In this document: piece after piece, positions 58,194 through 64,000 of the stretch
Position numbering within the stretch: the first letter of the stretch is position 1
How the letters are laid out: the number at the start of each line of letters is the position of its first letter
Source of the DNA: an uncultured Collinsella sp.
Lineage (GTDB): Bacteria > Actinomycetota > Coriobacteriia > Coriobacteriales > Coriobacteriaceae
NCBI GenBank assembly: GCA_958403385.1
Contig: CATXXC010000002.1
Location: 1 to 64,000 of the forward strand
Length of the DNA stretch: 64,000 nucleotides
Direction: 5' to 3'
The notes under the pieces: model-generated
What the model was told of the DNA's origin: nothing
Database searches by the model: none
What the model saw: only the letters and a program-made list of their open reading frames with translations
Made by a program: the position numbers and the translations under genes

Positions 58194-60263
58194 ATGTCTT
58201 CCCAGATGACGGTTATTATCGCCGGTATCGTGCTGGTTGTGGCCATCGTGGTCGCGCTGGTCATCATGCGTCGAGGCGATTCCCGTTTTACCTACGATAC
58301 ACAGCATGGAACGGCCCCGCGCGCCACCGAGGGCGAGGGCAATACCGCGGCGACCGCCTTTAAGGGCCGCTTTTCCATCCTCACCACGGGTGTGGGCGCG
58401 ATGTTTGCGGCACTTGCCGTCAAGCTGTGGGGCATGCAGATGGTCTCGTCGGACTATTACGAGAAGCAGGCCAATAGTAATCAGACTCGCACCGTTACCA
58501 CACCCGCTGTGCGCGGCCGCATCCTCGACCGCAATGGCGTGGCGCTTGTCCAGAACCGTCCCTCACTTGCTGTCGTGGCCTACCGCGACCTTGCCGAGGA
58601 TGAGGTTCTGGTTCGCCATCTTGCCAACGTGCTTGGAATGCCTTATGTGGCGGTCCTTCGCAATATTCAGGACAATACAGAGGGCGCTCAGAGCCTGCAT
58701 ACCATCGCGACGGACGTCCGTCGCTCCACGGTTGCCTATATCAAGGAACACGCCGGCGAGTTCCCGGGCGTCAAGATTGCCGAGCGTACCGAGCGCCAGT
58801 ATCCATACGGCGAGACGGCATGCCATATCTTGGGCTATACCGGCACCATTACCTCCGAGCAGCTCGAGGCCCAGAATAAGAAAACCTCTGGCGATGATGA
58901 TGCTTCTGCTGGCAAGATTACGTACCAGTCGGGCGATATCGTGGGCCAGGCGGGCGTTGAGAGCTACTACGAAAACCTGCTACAGGGTATTCGTGGCGAG
59001 CAGACCGTCAAGGTCGATGCCTCGGGCAATGTGACCGGTCAGGCCGGCGCCGTGCCCGCGAAGGCCGGCTCCGACATTAAGCTCACGCTCGACCTTAAGA
59101 TCCAACAGGCCTGTGAGACGGCGCTGGCGAGCGCTATCGAGCTTGCCAAGACCACTGGCTACAGCAATGCCGGCAACGGCGCTGTGGTGTGTCTCGATCC
59201 CAACAATGGTGAGATCCTGGGCATGGCGAGCCAGCCCAAGTTCGATCCGTCCGTCTTTATCGGCGGCGTCTCAAATGACGTGTGGACCGAGCTCAATGAT
59301 GACAAGGGTTCGCACCCGCTGCTCAACCGCGCCATTAGCGGACAGTACATGTCGGCCTCGACCATCAAGCCGCTCTCGGCACTGGCCGGTCTTGAGTTTG
59401 GAACCTACACTTCAACGCAGACAACCAACTGCACGGGTTATTGGACGGGTCTGGGCAAGGCTTGGGGCAAGCGCTGCTGGCTGACGTCTGGCCACGGCAC
59501 CATGACGCTGCAGTCGGGTATCGCCAACTCGTGCGACCCCGTCTTCTACGACATGGGTAAGGCGTTCTTTTATGACGAGCAACATCCCGAGGGCCTGCAG
59601 GAGGTCTTTCGTCGCTGGGGCCTAGGCAAGACCTGCGGTATCGATCTGCCGAGTGAGGGCGCGGGTCGTATTCCCGATGCCGAGTGGAAAGAGTCATACT
59701 TCACCGACGCCTCTGCCGAGGACCGCAAGTGGAATGCCGGCGATATGACCAACATTGCTATCGGCCAGGGCGACATCCTGGTGACGCCCCTGCAGATGGC
59801 GTGCGCCTATATGGGTCTTGCCAACGGCGGCAAACAGTACGTGCCTCACGTATTTTTGTCTGCCGTGTCGCGCGATGGCGACGGCGATGCCTATAAGTAC
59901 AATGGCAAGGGCAAGAAGAAGCGCCTGGAGGCCAAGATCAACAGCGATTCGGATTTGGCTCTTGTTCGCAACGGCATGCACGACGTGATTTACACGGCAT
60001 CGACGTCCCTGGCGGCGCACTTTGGCACCCTGACGCCGCAGGTATACGGCAAGTCGGGCACGGGCGAGAAAAGTGGCGAGGACGAATACGCGTGGTTCTG
60101 CGCCTATGCACCGGCCGATGATCCCAAGTATGTCATCGCTACCGTCCTGGAGCAGGGCGGCGGTGGCTCAGATACCGCGATGCATGTCGTGCGCGACGTG
60201 CTCGGCGTGATTTATGACGAGCCCGATACCTCTTCGGCCTCGGGCGATTCTTCGGTTCGATAG
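58194..60263 (+). CDS. mrdA: Penicillin-binding protein 2 (elongation transpeptidase)
   Basis: The 689-residue protein has a pedestal domain after RGRILDRNGVALVQNRPS and a transpeptidase with active-site SxxK in SASTIKPL, SCD in NSCDPVFYDMG, and KSGTGE as the KTG-like motif. Two N-terminal hydrophobic segments (about 7-27 and 62-82) are visible, where most PBP2s have one. Cross-links side-wall peptidoglycan with RodA. Confidence 0.93.
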   Translation: MSSQMTVIIAGIVLVVAIVVALVIMRRGDSRFTYDTQHGTAPRATEGEGNTAATAFKGRFSILTTGVGAMFAALAVKLWGMQMVSSDYYEKQANSNQTRTVTTPAVRGRILDRNGVALVQNRPSLAVVAYRDLAEDEVLVRHLANVLGMPYVAVLRNIQDNTEGAQSLHTIATDVRRSTVAYIKEHAGEFPGVKIAERTERQYPYGETACHILGYTGTITSEQLEAQNKKTSGDDDASAGKITYQSGDIVGQAGVESYYENLLQGIRGEQTVKVDASGNVTGQAGAVPAKAGSDIKLTLDLKIQQACETALASAIELAKTTGYSNAGNGAVVCLDPNNGEILGMASQPKFDPSVFIGGVSNDVWTELNDDKGSHPLLNRAISGQYMSASTIKPLSALAGLEFGTYTSTQTTNCTGYWTGLGKAWGKRCWLTSGHGTMTLQSGIANSCDPVFYDMGKAFFYDEQHPEGLQEVFRRWGLGKTCGIDLPSEGAGRIPDAEWKESYFTDASAEDRKWNAGDMTNIAIGQGDILVTPLQMACAYMGLANGGKQYVPHVFLSAVSRDGDGDAYKYNGKGKKKRLEAKINSDSDLALVRNGMHDVIYTASTSLAAHFGTLTPQVYGKSGTGEKSGEDEYAWFCAYAPADDPKYVIATVLEQGGGGSDTAMHVVRDVLGVIYDEPDTSSASGDSSVR

Positions 60264-60272
60264 GAGGTTGCG

Positions 60273-61499
60273 ATGGATTTTTCTCCGGCGGATCTGTTCC
60301 GTTCAACCAAGACCGGCTCTCGCAGCAGCCTGGACCGCGTCAACAAGCAACTTTCGGCCTCGCGCGGCACGTTTCGCCAAAAGGTGCATATCGGTGTGCT
60401 CGTGGCTACTGTGGCGCTCGTCGCCTACGGTGCCATCATTATCTGGTCGGCTTCGCAGTTTAAGGCCGATGCTTCGTTCTCGCGCCATTTGCTGGGAATT
60501 GGCATCGGAGCGGTGCTGGCGGTGCTCGTCTGGCGAACCGACCTGCGCGGTATTTCCAATTTCTCGACGGCGTTGCTCGTCATCGACCTGATCGTGATCT
60601 TCTCGCCCAAGATTCCGGGTCTGTCCTATACGGGCGGTCTGGGCATGACGGGCTGGATCAAGATTCCCGGTATCGGCTTGACGTTCCAGCCGGTTGAGCT
60701 TGCCAAGCTCATCACCATCTTCTTTATTGCTACGCTTGGCTCGCAGTATAACGGTCGCATCGATACCGTTCGCGACTACGTCAAGCTCTGCGGCATGCTG
60801 TCCATTCCGTTTTTGGCCGTCGTTGCCATGGGTGACCTGGGCTCGGGCCTGGTCGTGCTGGTTTCGGGCGCCATCGTCATCTGCATGAGCGGTGCACGCC
60901 GCGAATGGGTGCTGTCGACCCTGGCCCTGCTCGTGGGCCTGGTGGCCCTCGTCCTGGCGCTTGATTCGGTCTTTGATTCGTTGCTCGGCCACGATGTGCT
61001 CATCAAGCAGTATCAGATGAACCGTCTGACGGTCTTTATCGACCCCGATAATGCCGATTCGGACGATGCCTACAACCTGCAGCAGTCGCTTATCGCCGTT
61101 GGCTCGGGCGGCTTCTTTGGTAAGGGCCTGGGGCATGCGACGCAGTCGGCCGGCGGCTTTCTGCCTGAGTTCCACACCGACTTCGTCTTCGCCTTCCTGT
61201 CCGAGACCTTTGGCTTTTGCGGTTCCTTTTTGCTCCTGTGCCTCTACGTGCTGCTGATCTTTTCGACGATTCGCGTCGCCTTTAAGTGCGAGTCGCTGTT
61301 TTTGCGTCTTTCGTGTGTGGGCATCGTTGGCATGTGGGCGTTCCAGACTTTCGAAAACATCGGCATGTGCATCGGCATGATGCCGATTACCGGTATTCCG
61401 CTACCGTTTATTAGCTTCGGTTCGTCTTCGATGATGATTCAGCTGCTGACGGTGGGTATCGTACAATCCATATGGCGGCATCGTTCGGGCGCCGCGTAA
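60273..61499 (+). CDS. rodA: Peptidoglycan glycosyltransferase RodA
   Basis: The 408-residue SEDS protein has about ten membrane segments, FQPVELAKL, a loop with the conserved Asp region (MNRLTVFIDPDNAD), GSGGFFGKGLGHATQ and TGIPLPFISFGSSS. It polymerises lipid II for the elongasome. GGAGG precedes ATG 60273. Confidence 0.95.
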   Translation: MDFSPADLFRSTKTGSRSSLDRVNKQLSASRGTFRQKVHIGVLVATVALVAYGAIIIWSASQFKADASFSRHLLGIGIGAVLAVLVWRTDLRGISNFSTALLVIDLIVIFSPKIPGLSYTGGLGMTGWIKIPGIGLTFQPVELAKLITIFFIATLGSQYNGRIDTVRDYVKLCGMLSIPFLAVVAMGDLGSGLVVLVSGAIVICMSGARREWVLSTLALLVGLVALVLALDSVFDSLLGHDVLIKQYQMNRLTVFIDPDNADSDDAYNLQQSLIAVGSGGFFGKGLGHATQSAGGFLPEFHTDFVFAFLSETFGFCGSFLLLCLYVLLIFSTIRVAFKCESLFLRLSCVGIVGMWAFQTFENIGMCIGMMPITGIPLPFISFGSSSMMIQLLTVGIVQSIWRHRSGAA

Positions 61500-61517
61500 C
61501 CGCTGGAGGGGTTTGCT

Positions 61518-62447
61518 ATGAAAATTCCCGTAGATAAGCTGACCCGCGCTTTTAAGATGGGCGCGTCCGTTAAGAAGGATTCCGATACGCCGGTGCGCGT
61601 CTCGGTCTATCTGGATTCGTCCGCCTCGCGCTTTCTGGCCGAGACGGTGCGTGACGCCTTTGTGCCGCAGACGACCTCGGGCATTGTGCGCGTCGAGCGT
61701 CTGGGGGAGGAGCGAATTGCTCCAAAGACCGATACCGATGTGGTGCTGGTGCTCTCGTGTGGTTCCGACCGCTTGGAGAGTGCCGTGCAGGAGCTCGTGA
61801 TCGCCGGCGCGCCCGTGTGCGTGCTTGCCGAGTCTGCTGTGGAGGTGCCGTTTATCGAGGAGTCCACGCCCATGCTCGGCGTGGTAGCGGCAATCGATAA
61901 GACGTATCTGCTCGAGACGCTTGCCCGCTGGATTCTCGATCGCACCGACAAGGAAACGGCTTTTGCGGCGAACTTTGCCTTCATGCGCATCGCGGCGGCC
62001 AACCGTATCATCACCTCGTGCGCGCTCACCAATATGGCGACCGGTGCACTGGTATTTTTGCCGGGCGCCGATTATCCCGTTATGGCGCTGGCGCAGGTGG
62101 GCATGCTCTTTGAGCTCGCTGCCGTCTTTGGACGCGGCATTAAACCCGAGCGTGGCTACGAGGTCGCGGGCGTGCTTGCCGGCGGTCTTGTGATCCGCGC
62201 GGTCACCCGCGCGCTCGTCAAGCAGACGCCGCATATTGGGTTTGCCGTCAAGGCGCTCACTGCTGCCGCGGGCACCTATGGCATGGGCCGTGCGCTCGTT
62301 TCGCTCTACGAGCGCGATGTCGACTACAGCCGTGCCAATGAGGTGGTCACTGCCACGTTTTCCCGCGTTCGCGATCTTGTGACCACGGTCGCGGGCGCTA
62401 CCCGTCCTATGGCGTCCTACCAGGACGCATCAGATCTCGCTGCTTAG
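61518..62447 (+). CDS. DUF697-like membrane-associated protein
   Basis: The 309-residue protein has an N-terminal alpha/beta region (VSVYLDSSASRFLAETVRDA, VVLVLSCGSDRLE) and a C-terminal region with hydrophobic helices (ALVFLPGADYPVMALAQVGM, VAGVLAGGLVIRAV) resembling DUF697. Function unknown. It follows rodA closely, so it is probably in the same transcript. Confidence 0.65.
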   Translation: MKIPVDKLTRAFKMGASVKKDSDTPVRVSVYLDSSASRFLAETVRDAFVPQTTSGIVRVERLGEERIAPKTDTDVVLVLSCGSDRLESAVQELVIAGAPVCVLAESAVEVPFIEESTPMLGVVAAIDKTYLLETLARWILDRTDKETAFAANFAFMRIAAANRIITSCALTNMATGALVFLPGADYPVMALAQVGMLFELAAVFGRGIKPERGYEVAGVLAGGLVIRAVTRALVKQTPHIGFAVKALTAAAGTYGMGRALVSLYERDVDYSRANEVVTATFSRVRDLVTTVAGATRPMASYQDASDLAA

Positions 62448-62457
62448 GGGTTTTCCG

Positions 62458-64000
62458 TTGCGCGTTCCGTACCAAGATTGTTTTCATTTAATTGAGCCGT
62501 TGCTCGCCAAGGTCGAGAAGCCGAGCCGCTATATCGATCACGAGTGGGGCACGCTTTCCAAGGCCGATGCCGACTACCGTTGCTGCCTGATCTACCCGGA
62601 TGTGTACGAGGTTGGTCTGCCCAACCAGGGCATCGCCATCCTCTACAACATCCTTAACCAGGCCGAGGGCATCTCCTGCGAGCGCGGCTATGTGCCGTGG
62701 CCCGATATGGGTGACGCCATGCGCGAGGCGGGCATTCCGCTGCTGTCGCTCGAGGGTGCAGCGCCGGTCGCTTCGTTTGATATCGTCGGCCTGCATGTGC
62801 CGCACGAGATGGCGGTGACGAACTTCCTCGAGGCTCTCGACCTCGCTGGCATTCCGCTGTTAGCGGCCGACCGAGGTGAAGACGACCCCATCATCATCGC
62901 CGGCGGCCCCTCGGTGTACAACCCCGAGCCGTACGCGGCCTTCTTCGATGCCATCCTCATCGGTGAGGGCGAGGAATCGCTGCTTGAGACCTGCCAGCTG
63001 CATCGCCGCCTGCGTGACGAAGGAGTCCCGCGCGCGCAGATTGTTGAGCAGCTTGCATCCATTGCCGGCAACTACGTGCCGTCACTCTATGAGGTTCGTC
63101 ATGACGAGCCCTGCTCGCCGCATGGCTACACCGTGCCACGTGAGGGCAAGGATGCGCCGACCGTGGTCTACAAGCGCGTCGTCGAGGATTTCGGCGCCAC
63201 GAATCCGCTGTCGCAGTCGTGCGTGCCCTATGCGCAGCTGGTTCACGACCGCCTGTCTATCGAGATCCTGCGCGGCTGCGCCCGCGGCTGTCGTTTTTGC
63301 CAGGCCGGCATGACGTATCGCCCGGTGCGCGAGCGCTCGGCCGACCAGATCGTCTCGTCGGTGATTCAGGGCCTGGAAAAGACTGGCTATGACGAGGTGT
63401 CGCTGACCTCGCTCTCCACGACCGACCACTCCTGCATTCGCGACGTGCTCGGCAGGCTCAACCGTCGCCTGGAGGATACGGGTATTCGCGTGTCTATTCC
63501 GTCGCAGCGCCTGGATTCGTTTGGCGTGGATATGGCCGAGTCGGTCGCCGGCGAAAAGAAGGGCGGCCTGACGTTCGCGCCCGAGGCCGGCAGCCAGCGC
63601 ATGCGCGACATCATTAACAAGAACGTGACCGAGGAGGACCTGGACCGTGCGGCCAAGGCGGCCTTCGAGGCCGGTTGGAACCGCATGAAGCTCTACTTTA
63701 TGATGGGCCTTCCCGGCGAGCGCGATGAGGACATCGTGGCCATCGCCAATCTGGCCGATCACGTGCTGGAGCTCGGTCGTTCCGTGGTGCCCAAGGCTCG
63801 TCGCGGCTCGATTTCGGTGTCGATCTCGGTTTCGGTCTTTATCCCCAAGGCTGCCACGCCGTTCCAGTGGTGCCCGCAGCTCGACTACGACGACGTCAAG
63901 CGTCGCCAGAAGCTGCTTATCACGAGCGTTCGCAACCGTGCCGTCCGCGTGCATTACCACGATGCCGAGACCTCGCTCATCGAGGCCGCGCTTTCCCGCG
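62458..64000 (+). CDS. B12-binding-type radical SAM protein (5' part)
   Basis: The frame opens at TTG 62458 (AGGGG upstream) and runs past the window. The N-terminal half resembles a B12-binding-like domain (DVYEVGLPNQG, IIIAGGPSVYNPEPYA). The radical SAM site is RGCARGCRFCQAG (CxxxCxxC) near 63277-63310, followed by FAPEAGSQRMRDIINK. Resembles the TIGR03960-type radical SAM protein often next to a TIGR03936 partner in Gram-positives. Substrate unknown. Confidence 0.85.
   Translation, partial: MRVPYQDCFHLIEPLLAKVEKPSRYIDHEWGTLSKADADYRCCLIYPDVYEVGLPNQGIAILYNILNQAEGISCERGYVPWPDMGDAMREAGIPLLSLEGAAPVASFDIVGLHVPHEMAVTNFLEALDLAGIPLLAADRGEDDPIIIAGGPSVYNPEPYAAFFDAILIGEGEESLLETCQLHRRLRDEGVPRAQIVEQLASIAGNYVPSLYEVRHDEPCSPHGYTVPREGKDAPTVVYKRVVEDFGATNPLSQSCVPYAQLVHDRLSIEILRGCARGCRFCQAGMTYRPVRERSADQIVSSVIQGLEKTGYDEVSLTSLSTTDHSCIRDVLGRLNRRLEDTGIRVSIPSQRLDSFGVDMAESVAGEKKGGLTFAPEAGSQRMRDIINKNVTEEDLDRAAKAAFEAGWNRMKLYFMMGLPGERDEDIVAIANLADHVLELGRSVVPKARRGSISVSISVSVFIPKAATPFQWCPQLDYDDVKRRQKLLITSVRNRAVRVHYHDAETSLIEAALSR

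Overview
The window is high-GC DNA that reads like a Coriobacteriia chromosome, most likely Collinsella or a close relative. This is inferred from composition, gene families and gene order; no 16S gene is present. It holds host chromosome at both ends (1-13004 and 49413-64000) around one complete-looking siphovirus prophage of about 36.4 kb (13005-49412).

Left host flank. The 3' part of a fused dTDP-rhamnose epimerase/reductase, a family 2 glycosyltransferase and a two-gene polysaccharide ABC exporter (permease plus ATPase) indicate cell-surface glycan synthesis. After tRNA-Arg(UCU) comes a minus-strand aromatic amino acid operon in transcriptional order aroF, tyrA, aroB, aroA, aroC, pheA, aroE-aroK fusion, aroQ. 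It covers DAHP to prephenate and the phenylalanine and tyrosine branches. A terminator-like hairpin lies between its probable promoter and aroF (candidate attenuator). Two long perfect inverted repeats sit between genes inside the operon.

Prophage. It is integrated at the 3' end of tRNA-Arg(CCG) by a large serine integrase, with a 10-bp identity between attL and attR. The integrase gene runs across attL and ends inside the tRNA gene. Rejoining the ends on paper gives the phage-form integrase a different C-terminus. A lysogeny region with five XRE-type regulators (four minus, one plus) surrounds a strong promoter amid seven GTAC motifs. The early region encodes a PD-(D/E)XK nuclease, DUF1351, an ERF annealing protein, SSB, a replication protein whose gene contains four helically phased iterons (probable origin), HNH proteins and many small proteins (Lar, DUF3850, DUF4406, zinc ribbons). 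Two early genes are broken by single in-frame stops. The late region has TerS/TerL, portal, a MuF-like capsid protein with a C-terminal nuclease-like domain, scaffold, capsid, connectors, tail tube, G/GT tail chaperones with an AAAAAAC slip site, tape measure, Dit, Tal and baseplate proteins.

A full diversity-generating retroelement (DGR) follows: variable protein, VR, downstream hairpin, Avd-like protein, TR and reverse transcriptase. All 11 VR/TR mismatches fall at TR adenines. XkdX, a small membrane protein, holin, amidase and DUF3789 close the prophage.

Right host flank. The tRNA's original terminator lies just past attR, followed by a P-type cation ATPase, a zinc-ribbon membrane protein, cyclophilin, a TPR membrane protein, the elongasome operon mreB-mreC-mreD-mrdA-rodA, a DUF697-like protein and the start of a B12-binding-type radical SAM protein that runs off the window.
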